Origin: Artocarpus heterophyllus
Lineage: Eukaryota; Streptophyta; Magnoliopsida; Rosales; Moraceae
Direction of reading: 5' to 3'
Assembly (NCBI GenBank): GCA_025403435.1
Contig: CM046354.1
Coordinates: forward strand, 38,801,041-38,865,040
DNA: 64,000 nucleotides
Position numbers and translations under genes: made by a program. Under the pieces are notes generated by a model. That model was not told the origin of the DNA and did not search any database. It saw only the letters and a list, made by a program, of their open reading frames with translations. This document shows, one piece after another, positions 24,046 to 37,753 of the stretch; position 1 is the first letter of the stretch; every line of letters starts with the position of its first letter.

Positions 24046-27000
24046 TGTTGGAAAATAACTGCATATCAGATTTTAAAATTTTTTAATTAAAACTTTTCCA
24101 AATACTAGTTAAACATGCTATGTATGTAAATTAATAAAAGATCTTTTGTAATAAGACCATAAACCATGTTTCTAAGTAGGAACAATTTCAGTTAGAACTG
24201 CTACGAGAGGACTGCTACTAAAAAAGCCACAATCAACTGGTTTTCTTTGCTATTCTCTTTTTCACAATCGAAATGCAAGTAGGAACAGGTCGTTTAATCT
24301 TTCCTCATGCAATGTCTCCTTCCAACCATGAGAGAAAACCAAGAGCTAACGTTTAGGATATTAAACAGCAACCCTATGGGAGTTTCATAGTCTTTTTTAG
24401 CAAAATGCTTTTCTTTAAATTTCTCAAATGAATAGGAAAACTCTTCCTTATATGGAAGATAGCCATCGATAGCCCCTATGCATAAGGATCGTTTGCATGA
24501 TTACGGCAGACTCGTGTTGTGCATTTTCTCAACTTGTAAGAGTTATCCATTCCACAAGTTTGAGCCAATTGGATAATTTATACTTTATTTGATCTAAGGT
24601 ATCTATTATAAAACATCAGTTTTAATTTAAATAACCCAATACAGAAGTTATCTGATTATAACAGTTATATACAGATAATCTCATATTCAAGTAAAATATT
24701 TTTCAAATAATTCAAGATGTTTATTTTGAATTAATTCAACTAATAAACTAACATGAATTTTTAAATCCAACCAGCCAAACTTCAAGAATTAACATAAGTT
24801 ACCAATTTGTGAGAAAAAGGCGTCGGATCGTTACAGGAAAATATGTGAGCTAGCAAAAGGGACCCAATGGACATATATAGATCAAGCTCATATAATTATA
24901 AAATGACATATCCCCGACATGTTTATTTTATAATTATCAACTCTTAAGCTATTCCAGTAAAAGCTTAGAGTTGCACTCTCGAACTATATATAAATTATAA
25001 AACTCCAATAAATTAATATAAAGCCCATAAATTCTAAGCAAAATTAATTATGTTAAATTTAATTATTAAATGCAATAAGCATAACTAAATTGTTCATTTT
25101 AGTCATATAAAGTTGTTTTGCATGTTTAAAACTTGGAGTTAAAAATATGATTTTTAGTCTTTAGATGCCAAATGACACTCATGACCCTCCCACTTGCATA
25201 TAATTACAAGATTTGCATTGGTTGCCCCTTCAAATTCCTCTTTCACAATAAAAGCTTTCAAAGCACATATTAGACGTCCTTTTTTCTTCTTTTCTCGTTT
25301 CCTAAGTTTTAACAAGGAAATTGATTTCTAGCTCAAACTAAGGAAGATTTGAGGTAAGATTTCATGCTAAACCTGATTATGTAATTTTTTCCCTCTCTAA
25401 AACCTAATTTCTTCTTATTTTCTCTTTCTATTTCCATATTTAAGACTAGATTTATGAAAAACAATGAAATAATCTATGGGTTTTGATGTTTTAAACTTGA
25501 AATTACCATGCATATTTGGTTATTTTGTGATTTAAGTTTTAAGAGTTAGATTGCATGTGTTCTTGGTTTGGTTTTTGAAAAAGTTCTAATTTTTTATATT
25601 TAAATTGTGTTTTTAAGCATGAATTTTTTTTAAAAAAAATGTTTATGTATGATTTATGTTGATGAATAAGGTGGTTTAAGTTGTTTTTATACATTAGAAA
25701 GTGATTTGGTATGGAAAAATTCAAGTTGGAACAGCTTTTGTCTTGAGAGGGGGAAAACTGGTTTTGCCTAGCTCGGCCTTGAGGGCGATCAACTATCCCT
25801 TTGGAGGCCACTCGACCAAGGGTGGTGGCCAGTGATGGCTACCACCGTCCTCGAGCTAGAAAAGCTCCTCGACTTGTGCTAGATCATTTCTTCAATGTTT
25901 TGTAGCTTTTTTTCTGTTGTTTTTTGACTTGGAAATACTTTAATAATTTTATTTTTGTGTTCAGAAATCATAAGAAGTCAAAGTTTGCATTTATGGTTAT
26001 TTTGCATAAATTGGCACACTAATAATAAATTAACATAATGATATCTGATTGAGTGTTATCTCTGACTTTAAATATATTTTAAGGTTTTTCTAAAATGGAG
26101 CTTACTTTGGAATTATTACAAGAGTTGGTGATACTTGAATTTTGAATATTGAGGTAGGATATTTTTAATCCCTTCATTGATAGCCCACTTTATAAATGAT
26201 TTTAGCCGAGTATAATAATTAAATGATTTTTAAGAATGATTTCTATTTTCATTTTCAAGATTATTTGAATATATGAAATTCTGAGACATTCGATTTTAAA
26301 GTTATTTTATGTGTCTAAGGAATTGTGTTTAGATATTCTTTTCACTTCCTAAAATCCATAAGGTGCTGTATTATCAGGCTTCATACAAGTAAGTGTTTTG
26401 TTGTCTATGGTTTTTGTTAAGATCTTATGATTCAGTTTTGGAAAGAGTGATTTGTCAATAATTTTTTTATTTATAAATGCGAGATTGAATAATTTGTTTT
26501 TAACTAACTATCCTAATTGAGTCTTTCGCTTAATGTTTTACTGTTTTAAAATTTTCCTCCCATGGTTTACAGAACCATTCGAGTTTGGACTAAGTTTGAC
26601 GATCATGAAGTTTGAACAATATTTTATTCTGCAACTGTTGTATGATATGCATACTGCACGACATGTCCCAATGTCGGTCTCATAGTATTATTTGTCAGTC
26701 ATGTTATATTATTTGTAATTAAATTAGGTAACTTCCTTCGTGGACAGATATCCATATGGCGATGATTAGTATTCCATTTTATTATCAATATGATTTCGGC
26801 TAAGCAAGTTATTTAGTTGCTTTTGATTTTTTATTTAATTTTCCTTGATTTTTTTAATTGGTCGCAGCCTTCGCTCTTCAGGTTGTGACATTTAATCATC
26901 CATTATATATCATAATATGGAACATCCATATAGGACATTCATAATCGGCTTAAGGATGAATTTTGTTCTACCTTCTCGATTATGTTTATCTTATATTTCA

Positions 27001-27766
27001 TTATCTTACCGTTGAAAAACTTACTATTCATAACCAATAGAAATAGTATACCGTTCAGTAACACATATGTATCTAAATGGTTGAGCGCTTCAGTTTCTAA
27101 TTAGAAGATAATGCCTATAAGAGAATATCATTAACTCAATAAAAGGGCTATGGATTTCATATCTATGAATAATAAGTTTATATCAATCAAGAGTCATGTC
27201 TCCAATGTACCGGCATGCGTAGCTTCATATAATTCAAGATATCACCCTTTGATACATCAAAAGACACACGTCAAGAATACGGACACATTGATTCATTTTA
27301 CGATTAAGATGTAATACATATGATTGTCTAAAGTAAATTAATTTATTTAAACAAAATTATTAACTAAGTCAATTAAACTTTAGGATTTAATATATCATCA
27401 CCAATGACAATATACCAATGTCTATATTCATGGAGTCCCACTTTGATGATCAAGAAAAGCTATCTCACATTAGAGATGTAGCCAATATAATAATCTTGAC
27501 ATGAATAAAGCGCCTAACTTTATTCCTTCAAATGCAGACCTTTTATATTTAGACCATCACCATAAGATTCATGTCTTCTACATAATTTATCCATCGTATG
27601 GATGATCTTAATAGTTTACATTGACAATCTTAAACTTTTGTTTATTTATCATACATTCAACATAGATGAACATAAGGAGGTTTTATTTGATATATAATAA
27701 ACTCTTTACTAATTAATGTCTTAAAAACAATTACATCATTTAATTCTTAAGACACCCAGTCTAACA
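24046..27766 (-). mobile_element. Diverged solo copia LTR, split by another LTR-type insertion
   Basis: Ends TGTTGGAAAATAAC and CCAGTCTAACA match the copia LTR family in minus orientation. Alignment runs over 24046-25016 and 26891-27766 (about 1.85 kb), the gap being the insertion at 25017. It lacks the GGCC-rich block of the main subfamily. Flanks are ACCAT on the left and ACCGC on the right, only a partial match. No primer-binding site or pol sequence is next to it. Confidence 0.75.
25017..26890. mobile_element. LTR-type insertion inside the solo copia LTR
   Basis: About 1.87 kb that interrupts the copia LTR alignment. Ends are TATAAAGCCC (probably a decayed TGTAA-GCCC end) and GGTTGTGACA. 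Flanks ATTAA and TTTAA agree in four of five bases, consistent with an old 5-bp duplication. No protein domain recognised. Confidence 0.6.
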
Positions 27767-28135
27767 ACCGCGGGCCTTTTGCTCCCCCCCCATTGAACAT
27801 TTCTCCCATCATCATAACTCCCTTGACCATAACTAGACCTGGCCACTTGCAGCTTTTCTTGCTTGTCCCACCCTTGGGCATCACCATTGCCAGCCATAAC
27901 TGTCTCTCCCTGAACTCATCGACACTGAAATCTATTGGCTTCCTTCTTATTCGGTCGTTACAGTTGATCGCCTTCCTTCCACCTCTGTCTACCTCTTTTC
28001 CCAACACTGATGTAAACAGCTTCCCCTTCTCACACGTCCGAGTCCCAGTGGCCAGCCCAAAGGCAATGCCAATCATTAGACTAGAAGGGAAAAAGGGGTG
28101 GTGCCACACACTCACAAGGGAACCCTTTTAGAATA
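27767..28135 (-). pseudogene. Open frame of unknown origin, part of the old retroposon-like sequence
   Basis: Minus-strand frame of 122 codons (28115-27747) with motifs FSVDEFRERQLWLAM and KSCKWPGLVMVK, weakly like the N-terminal ORF of plant LINEs; not a firm match. Only the part right of 27767 belongs to this sequence; the rest of the frame is LTR. An overlapping plus-strand frame (27793-28131) is judged a shadow. Not recognised as a host gene. Confidence 0.35.
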
Positions 28136-29885
28136 CTTATTCTCAAAACTATATCAAAGCCACCTAATGACTTGTTGTTCTATGTTTATTCATAAACTAT
28201 GTTTATTCACTCATAAGGGTTTAAAGTATATTTTTCTATCATCTTTTGGCTATAATATAGTGTGGGGGGACTAGGTAAACCCTCACTATGGTCTAATATT
28301 TACCGTTAGATTATTCTCCACTAGTGGAGAATAAAAGCTCCCATACTAAAAATTTGTTTGTTATCCACCAACCACCTCAACTTACCTTTTTTTAATTAGA
28401 AAAGTTTCAGTAGAGAATGATTAGAAAGTTATTATAATACCTGACTTTTTAAACTTTTGTCTTAGAGTTGAAAACTCATGAATTGAAGATTGGAAGATGT
28501 TTAGAAGATTTGACAAGATTGCGGCAAATTGAGCATTAGGTGATAATTAGAGGAAGCTAGGTGTCGAAATACAGAGCTAGGTTATGACTCATCACTCTAG
28601 TAACGAGGTTAATGACACACCTTAGTATGACACATAGATGCTAGGTGGCTTACATGCACGATAGCTAAGTGGCATGCATGGATAGTGACACATGGCCCTA
28701 CATGGTGGAGATTAAAACAAGCTTAGTGTCTTAGGTAAAACATGGCAAGTATGCACATTGACGCTTAGAACACATGCACAATGACAGATAACAACATATG
28801 TCGAGCTAGGACTTAAAGTGTGCATCATCATGCTTATTCAATGCGCTATAAATACGTTAGCACCTATTTGAAGGAAACATAAATGTGAGAAAGAAAGGAA
28901 TGGAAAGGAAAAGAAGAAAGGAGAGAAAAGCGTTCCCTCTTAAGTTGCTTATGTAAATATACCTTCTATTAAATTACTTAAACAATAGCATGTTTGTAAA
29001 ATCATGTTTCCAATTAATGTTATGATTATTATGATTTTGATTATAATTATAATCTGTAAATGCTTTGACATGCTTTATGAAAAGTGTTTAATGTATGGTG
29101 TGAACTCTTGCACTTGTTATGAACAATTGGAAGTCAATATTATAAGAGTTAAATGCCTTGAAGAAAATAATTACAATAGAAGGGGCCAAAGAGTATGAAG
29201 TAAAGGTTCTAGTAACACAAGATGATGCGGAGGAAAATAATTCCAATAGAAGGGGTCAAAAAGTGTGAAGTAAGGGTTCTAATAACACAATATTAGTATC
29301 ATATAGAAAGGCCCTAAATTGCAAGTTAAAGATAAATATATTCCAAGTAATATTATATGGTTTATTTATTTAGCATTCACTGATATAGTTCTCGTGATGT
29401 ATGTAGCTTCCAAGTAAAGGTTTTAGTTGACTGAGCAAGAATGGTTCTAGGTTCCATGATGGATATAGAAATATTTAGATATGAAATTAGTGAATCCTAC
29501 TATCTTGTATACTAATAGTATATGATTTGCAAAAAAAAAAAAAAAAGGTTATTAGTTTCTGTTGTGTAGTGTTATTTTTATTAAGTTATATATGATAGAT
29601 GTTAGAAGTTAATGTTTTTCTTGAGTTGGCGAGGTTTAGAGTTGCTAGCTTGAAGAGGCCTTGCAATTATAAACAACCATTGGAACATTATATTAGCATA
29701 TTATGAAATGAGATCATAGTTCAAAATAGTCTTGGATTTAGGAAATTTAAATCAGGTTTTTTTTTTACTCAAATAAATCTAAACTTTTGATTTAATAAAA
29801 CTTTTGATCTACATCCTTGATTCCAAATCATGTCCAAAACTTAACACAATTGGGAGCTCTCCTTCCCCATAGCTGTCGCCGCACC
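28136..29885. other. Unassigned repeat-like intergenic sequence
   Basis: No gene recognised. It holds a 24-base perfect palindrome (28311-28334), a 70-bp tandem duplication (29161-29290) and an A run at 29530-29546. The section 28560-28760, with repeated short ACACATG/CTAGGTGG words, resembles LTR U3 sequence but no ends were found. Confidence 0.45.
29161..29290. repeat. 70-bp tandem duplication
   Basis: Copies start at 29161 and 29231, sharing GAAAATAATT, CAATAGAAGGGG and TAACACAA at the same offsets. Confidence 0.75.
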
Positions 29886-31849
29886 CGTTAGATTTAGTAT
29901 CCAACGGATTAAATAATGTTATTGTTTTTAAAACAATTGATCAATAAAGAATTTATTGTTTATGTCATATATCAAATTTGTTCTCTTTATATTCATTTAT
30001 ATTGAATGTATAATAAGCAAACAAGAGTCTAAAACTATCGTACTAGACCTTTAAGATTATGCATATGATGAACGAATTGTGTGAAAAACATGAATGTTAA
30101 GGTGATAGTCTAGATATAAAAAGTTTGCAATCGATGGAATAAAGTTGGGTGCTTTATTCATATAAAGATTATTATGTTGTCTATATCCCTAATGTGAGAT
30201 GTCTTGTCTTAGTCATCAGAGTGGAACTCCATGAGTGGGGACATTAGTATAATGTCATTGGTGATGATATATTGGATTATGACTAAAGATGAATTGATAC
30301 AGTTAATTTTGATTGTAATAAATTAATTTACTTTAGTCAATCAAATATGTTACATCTTAATTCTAAAATGGATTAATGAGTCCATGTTCTTGATTTGTGT
30401 CATTTGACGTACCAAAGAGTGACATTCTGAATTTAACAAAGGTACACATACTATTACGATGGAGACATGACTTTTGAATGGGATAGATTGATTGTTCATA
30501 AATATAAAATCCATAGCTCTTTGGTAGATTTAATGATAGCGTCTTATTGGTATTATCCAGGAATTAGAAAACTGGAGTGCTCAGCCATTTGGATACATTT
30601 GTGTAATTGAATGGTTTATATTTGCATTGGTTATGAATGGTAAGTATTCTAATGGTGAGAAAATGGAACATTAGATAAATATAGTCAGGAAGGTGAAATA
30701 GAATTTATTCTTAAGCCGATTATAAATATCCTATGGGGTGTTGCACATCATGATATGACATGGATGGAAAACTTATTAGAGTTTTGTAATTTTGTATATT
30801 GTTTGAGAGTACAGCTTTAAGTTTTTAGTGGAATTGCTTTAGAGTTGATAATTGTAAAATGAGCATGTCTAGAACATGTCATTTTATAATAATAGGAGCT
30901 TCATCTCTATATTTCTATCGGGTCCTCTTTACTAGTTCACATATTTTCCTGTAATAATATGGCATGGTTTTCCTATAAATTAGTAACATATGTTAATTTT
31001 ACGATTAGTTCAAATTTAGTTGATTGAAATATAATAATTCATGTTAATTTATTGGTCGAATTAATTCCTTGAATTAATTCAAAGTAAACATGATGAATTA
31101 TTTATATTTATTTTATTTGATATGAGATTATTAGTATATAAATGTTTTAATCAGATAACTTCTGCGTTTGGCTATTTGAATCAAAATTGAGGCTCTATAA
31201 AAAATTCTCAGGTCAAATAAAATAGAAAAATGTCCAATCAATTAAGAACCGATCGACTAGTAGCTTAGAGCAGTCAACCGGCGCGATTAAGGCTTGTTAG
31301 GATGCTCTTTGACCATGACAATCGATCAGTCAACCATGTAGACAAAAGCTTTACGTGTTTTGACACTAGTTTTTGACCTAGAAACAAATTTGAAAGCCCT
31401 TTTTGAATAATTTTAAAGCCTTATTAGCTATTATAAATAGGAAACATATTCGTATTGTTAATAAGATCATTTGAAAAATTTAGAGAGATTAGTCCAAAGA
31501 GAGAAACTCTGAAACTTCCTTTAAATCATTGTTTAACATCAAGAACAATAACTCTTAGTTTTTTCTTGTGGTTGGAGGGACAAGTTGCCAAGAGAAGGGA
31601 CAAACGATGGGTGCCTACTCACATTCCAATCTTGGAAATAAGAATAACAAATAAGACTGATTAGTTGAGACTTTAGGATATGATTCTCATGTTACAATTC
31701 CACTGAATAAATTTCCACTAGAAGTATAGTTTCCAATTCGCAAGGTATGAAGGTATTTGATTAATTTTATGATATGTAGCATGTCTAACTTATTTTTAGA
31801 AAAATTTAATAAAAATTTTAAGATTCCGTTACGTACTCATTTTCCAACA
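29886..31849 (+). mobile_element. Diverged copia LTR, plus orientation
   Basis: Aligns along its length with the copia LTR family in plus orientation. It starts at a decayed GTTAGA end near 29886 and finishes TCATTTTCCAACA at 31849. It lacks the GGCC-rich block, like the LTR at 24046. A TATAAATAGG box lies near 31432. The right neighbour is gypsy RT and the left neighbour is not, so it may mark a rearrangement and not a simple solo insertion. No clear target duplication. Confidence 0.75.
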
Positions 31850-34130
31850 CTCCCACCCTCCTTCATTGGAATCTGATGAAACATGGGGGTTTGAAACGAT
31901 GCATGGCGATGAAAGGTGTGATGGTTCATGAAGGATGGGGTCGCGTCAACTAGATGATCAACATGTGGAACTAGATTACTATCTTTTGAACATGCCTTGT
32001 TTAGATCATTTAAGTCAACACACATTCTCCACTTACCATTTTTCTTTCGCTTGATCACCATGCTAGTGAGTCAATAGGGATATTGTACTGGTCAAATGAA
32101 TTTTGCCTCAAGTAAACATTTGAGTTCTTTTTTAAATATTTGGTTATGTTTGACACCTAATCTTCTTTACTTCCGTCTGATTGGTTGATGATCTAGATGA
32201 ACATTCAGCTGATGGGTGATGACATTTAGGTTAATCCTTGGCATATCAACATGCGACCAGGCGAAGCTATCCCTATTTTTCTTCAAAAAATAAGCTATGG
32301 TAGCATTCATGTTTGGGTCGAGTTGCGAGCCAATTTGTACGATTCTCCTCTTATTGTCAGGATAGATCTATTCACTTAACAAGTCCCTCCCTCCCTTTTT
32401 GTTTGCTTGACCTACTCAACGTGCTCCCTTGTAATTGATGTAATAATGCTTGGTTGGAAATCAGATTCTTTGGTGGTAGGTCGATGGGACTGCCATCATT
32501 GAATGTATCAAGGGTCTCCAAAGGATTATGTTATAGTTGGATGGGTAGTTCGTGATGAGAAAATTGTCATTTTGTTCTCACCTACAATAAAAAATTAGGA
32601 GCTTAATCCTCTAGACTACTACAATCGTGTCTCCGTTAAATCCTACAAGTGTTGTGCTTGCCTTCTTGATTTCCTTCTAAGTGATCTCCATCTTCCTCAA
32701 CGTAAAGAGAAAAAGTATGTCTATCGAGCTTCCATTATCAACTAGGACGTAGCTGATCTCATAGTTGGCAATGTTGAGTATGATAGCCAATGGATCACCG
32801 TGTGGTCTGTCCATCCCTAGCACCTTGTTGTTGTGCAAAGTAATGGAATGGTCATTAAACTTGTTGTCATGAATAAAACTCATCATTGGTTAGCTCGCCA
32901 TCCCCTAATAAGCCTTGATCTGATTGGTGGTGTCTCCACTCTACATTGATCCTATGTGGATGGTTCTAATTGTCTTCTTTACCAGTGGTGGAGATGGGGT
33001 CTTTTTTGGGCTCGATCATTCTTTTGACCATTCCACTCGTAGTTAAGTTAGTACGTTTTTCACCCTCTTTTAGATAGGTTATGCCTTAAGTATCCTTTCT
33101 TTAGTAGCTTCGCTATCTCTGTTTGTAAAGCCTTGCAATCAATTGTTAGATGGCTACTGTCTTGATAAAACTTACAATACTTTGTCTTATCTTAGGACTA
33201 GTTCGAGGCCATCTTACCTAGACATTGAACATAGTCCTTGCCTTTGAGCTATATGATCAGCTTGGTTAGGGTAATATTTAAAGCATACCTTGGTGGTGAT
33301 AGAGGTCGCTTGTTACCTCTTGATGGTCTTCAGCTGTCTTTCCTCCATTTGGCTCGCTGGGGAGTCCTAGTCTGATCTCTTCACTTTGGTCTCACTTTCA
33401 GTCGGTCTCTCAGCTTTGCTATTTGTTGTTCTGCTTCTTGTAAGCTCTTGCTCAATCCACACATTCTCCTCCTGTAGTTCAACAAATCCTTTGGCTCAAT
33501 CCTCCTAGATGGTCTGTGGGTAGTTCAAGCAGATGTTATCTTCAAACTAGGACTTGTGAAAAAGCCCTTTTTAAATGCTTCCCTTGTTATTCTATCCTCT
33601 ATGTCTGAAATTTCTGACACTGCTTTGTTGAATCTTTTGATGTATGCTTATAAGGGCTCACCCTACCCTTGAACGGCTCCCCATAAGTCTCAAGTCGTTT
33701 GCCAGTTTTAATGTAGACCAAATATGCTTTAATGAACAAATTGGCCAAGTCTTTAAAGTTATCGATTAATTCAGGTTAGAGGTTGCTGAACCAATGCAAG
33801 GCTTCTCCTTTTAAACTCTACATAAATAGCTTACACATTATCTCATGTAGAATAATGTCAGCAATATTAGTTGTGCTTATCGTGTTTTTGTATTGTAAAA
33901 TGCGATCTTTCAAATCTGAAGTCCCGTCGAGCAGAGCTAACATGGGGTTACAATACTTTGGTAGGCCGATCATCGTAATGTGCCCAGTAAATGGTGTCTT
34001 GCAAATCCCTTTAATATTTTGTCTAGTGTTGGTATCCTACTTGTTGCCTTTGTCACATTCTGATCAATCTTTTTCTAGACTAACTTCATGCACTGACCCA
34101 TCATTATCTACCGTATAACCTTTGCGGTCA
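31850..34130 (-). pseudogene. Ty3/gypsy gag, protease and reverse transcriptase remnant
   Basis: Read right to left. Gag (about 34060-33040) has CKTPFTGHITMIGLPKY, LKGEALHWFSNL, NFKDLANLFIKAY and a zinc-binding CKFYQDSSHLTIDC (near 33180). The protease frame is 32886-32677, with active site VLVDNGSSIDILF. The RT start is 32061-31850: KNGKWRMCVDLNDLNKACSKDS then HQIPMKEGG, where the copia LTR cuts it. Frameshifts and stops are frequent. The gag matches that at 44544-45138, so both belong to one gypsy family. Integrase and LTRs are missing. Confidence 0.85.
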
Positions 34131-36533
34131 ATGGCACAATAGCTGTGGTGGTCACTGTGGGCTGTTGAGTTCCTTGCTTCATCTGTAGAGGAGTTCATGG
34201 CTAAATGAATTACAAAGAAGGTGGTTGCAAAGGATAAGAAGAGAAAGATGAGAGCAGTAAGCCAAGAACTTATAGAGAGTCTATCGAAGCATACGAAGAT
34301 TGATATTACAAAGCCCATTCCTCCTAAGCAAAATTTTGAAATCCAATTACCACAGCCAAAGAAAAAGAAGGTCGACAACAGGCTCCCATTCCTAAGAGCG
34401 AAGAATAGGAACTAAGAGGTCTGGTAACACTCGATGCCCATGTCGATGAGAGCATTATGATAGACTACCAAACAGCAACAAGAGTAGGTAAAAGCTTCAA
34501 CTTCTACTCCAATATAGGGAAAATAGATAGTAGGAGCCTCTTTTCCAGTCATAGCAAATTCTGAACTCTCATGGCAAATTCATAGCAAATTCACAAGGTT
34601 TCCCTTGTAAGCTCCACAAGTGTCAAACTCTTTTGGAAGCAAGACTAAAGAGAAGATTGAGCAAATAAGCAAATTTTGGCACCGCAAGAGATCAAACTTA
34701 TAAATACTGAGGAACCAAGAAGGCTAAGACAAAGGCACAAGTGAAAGCAAAAGAGGATGTTCATTAGCTAGCTGTGTTTCAGAGGTTAGTAACAACAACC
34801 ACGACTTGTAACTCTAATTGAATGAGGCTATCAAAGCGAGCGAATCCAAAAACAAAGACATTGTTGAACTCAAGGAATAGATCATAGAGGTGCGCATGAC
34901 TTTAGCTCTCAAGGCTCAACTTGTGCTATACAAAAACTTTAAGGCAAACAACTTCAACATTTCAAATTTATTTGTTTTCTATTATACACAAAATTTTATA
35001 TTTGATGCATTTGCTCTGTTGTTTGATTATTTATTTTTTATTGCTAAAATAATAAAAAATAAATGGTGGATGTGAAAAGAACAATAAAGTATGATTAAGT
35101 AATAATCTAGGTTGTTTTATAACTATTGGTGTATGTAGTAAGTAAATTGTGGTAGGAGAAAGTAATAATAGTCATTTAAAATTATGAGGGGTGTATTTAG
35201 AAGGGGATGTAAAGAGTTAAAAAGAGGTACAAACAAAGTTACACTTTGTATATAGGGTTTATATATTGATCAATAAAATCACCAACAATTTGTAGATTAG
35301 GGCTTATAAAAAACAATATATATATATATATATTTATATACTTGTATGTAGGAAATAACAAGAATCTTGAAGGAAAAAAGAGAGAAAAAATACCACGTAC
35401 TTTTTTACAGTCTAATTTCATATACTTGTGTGCATTAAATATCGTGGCTAAGAAATTAGATGATACTTAATGTATATGCGTGCAAGAACTTTTTTGAGAA
35501 ATTGTACCAAATAGCATATTTTGCTATTCAATTACTAAATATTATCAGAAGTCTTAAAAATGTGTAAACAATAGCATATTTAATATTTTACAAACATAAA
35601 AGCCCCAAATACCCTAAAGATATAAACAGATCTGATTTTTTTTCTTTGTCTTCTTCCTTCTTTGTTTCTCACTCACCTCCCTCCCTCCTTCCCTCTTTGT
35701 TCTTCACTCTCCTGATCTGCTCTTTCCCTCTCTCTCTTTCCTTTCTCTCTCTTCTATATCCCATCTCTCTCCAGTCATCAGACTCTCTCTCCTTGTTCTC
35801 TCTCCTCCGATTTCACACAAATGAATTTTAACTATTAATTTCTTAAAACTTTTAATCCTAGCTCTTGATTTAAAGCAAATCCAAACCCTAACTAAGATTC
35901 AAAGTGTGAGGCACCCATGAGCATTGTTGGCAGCTGCTCTGCTACGCATGTCATTTTGGTCGTTAGACCTCGTAGGAGTTCTCAGATCCATCACTGCCTA
36001 TGATGGCCACCCTGAAGCCAATGCCATTTCTCTATCGTAGACTTGTCCTTTTTTAATTACCGTTTTTAATATTGTATTTGTGCTCTTGTCAATTCTTTTA
36101 TGTGTTTGATCACCCTTTTCATTTGTTTTCTTTTAACTTCATATGTACTACACCAAATAAATACAGTAAAAAGAAAAGAATAGAGTGGGGAACTTATCTA
36201 GCAAAAAAAAAAAGAAAGAAAGTATATGGATTATAAACAATTATAATAAGTATTGCTGTATAAATCAATCCTATATAAATGACTTGTTTGTAGGTTATAA
36301 ACGACTGTAATAAGAATCGCTATACAAACTAATCATAAATAAATGATTTGTATACGGTGTTTCTATTTACACCCCTTATAAAAGATACAAAGGACAGTTA
36401 TAATTGACCTCGGGGTGTTTCTATTCACTCCCTCACTTGTCTATTTGTGCCCTTTTAAAAAAAATTTGCATATCATAAAAAAAAAATTCCTTTAACAAAA
36501 TGACAAAAAAGAGACGACTATATTTGACCTAAA
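34131..36533. other. Unassigned sequence between two gypsy remnants
   Basis: Contains a plus-strand open frame (34221-34415, 64 codons) rich in Lys with KKKKV and KHTKIDITKPIPPKQNF, not recognised. There is a TA run near 35317-35335, a strong polypyrimidine stretch (35640-35810) and an imperfect repeat of about 68 bp (36223-36358). Likely further retroelement debris, but no family could be named. Confidence 0.4.
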
Positions 36534-37263
36534 TGTTGGGATCCAATTTTGTCTAGCACAAATTAAAGGCCCAATCTTAAGTTCAAATGTATTCGTTGAC
36601 TAGTTGTGCGTCGAGGCAAATGGGCCAATTTTATTATTGGGGCTCAATATGGACTACCCAATGCTCAATGTGCTCGCTAATTGTCACATTCCCAGTTCTT
36701 TAGTCGCTGTAGCCGATGTGCTCGATTCGTCGAGAAGATTGGATGAGTTGGAGTCGATAACTAGAAGTTACCATACACAAAATGGGCAATTATACAAACT
36801 GAGATAGATGGAAACGTTGGATCAATTTATCTTGAGATATGTGTCCTCCTCTCCACTACCTCTAGTGTGGGAACTCGAGTATATTGACCTTGTATTTTTG
36901 CGAACATTCTCTTACACAAACATTTCTTATTCATACAATCACTAGTACTCTAAAATTTATTCATCTTTTCTAGAAAAAATTGTATTTTTGTATCAAATTT
37001 CCTATTTAGTGAAGGGATTTCCTCTTCAATAGTGGATGTAGCTCAAATTGAGTGAACCATTATATATCTTTGTGTGGTATTTTATTCAATGTTTTCCACT
37101 CTTTTGATTTATATTTTAATTCTTAACACTATCAATAACTAACACATTTATCTGTTTGATTTTGTGTTTAGAAACTTGCTTAGGACCTAGTAACGATAAG
37201 GGCCTAAATTACCTTAACACATTTATTAGCAAAAGTCTAACTTGTTTGAATCCTACGTCTACA
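36534..37263 (+). repeat. 5' LTR of the gypsy remnant
   Basis: 730 bp from TGTTGGGATCC to ACGTCTACA, followed by a short spacer and a TGGCACCCA primer-binding-like sequence. Its 3' part (from about 37030) is matched by 45139-45330. Confidence 0.75.
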
Positions 37264-37299
37264 ATTTGGCACCCATCATGTGGCCCTCTAATCATTAAC

Positions 37300-37748
37300 T
37301 AGTGGAATCCTTGTATAGATTGCATTACAGTAGTAATGGCAGACAGCAACAACCAAGAACAATCATTCGCCACAATGCAAGGACAAGGAATTAGTGTACG
37401 AGGGAGTGCAAATAGAAATCTTGCAAATTCCTCCATGGAGATTGGGCAGTTGAGCACACACACTGCCGTAGTGAAGAAACTCAAAGCTTAGTTACAGGAA
37501 CAAACTTCTCAATCTTAGGAGCATGATTGACATTTCTAGGAGATGAACAACAAGAATAGGGTACTTGGTTGGTCCCTCGACTTCGTGGTAGCACCAGACA
37601 CTATCGACGTCTAGGCAACAACTCGTTTTTAGTCCAATCAATAAGATGCAGCCTCTTACAATTTTAGAAGGGAAAGCTCCAATGACTATAATGAGCACAA
37701 AGAAGCATCCATGGACAAGACGAACAAATGAGACTCAAGAGAGGCAAG
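37300..37748 (+). pseudogene. Gypsy gag, N-terminal part
   Basis: Plus-strand frame ADSNNQEQSFATMQGQG, then ANRNLANSSMEIGQLST, then stops. Identified by position after the primer-binding-like site and by continuity with 42371. Weak by sequence alone. Confidence 0.5.
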
Positions 37749-37753
37749 GCAAT

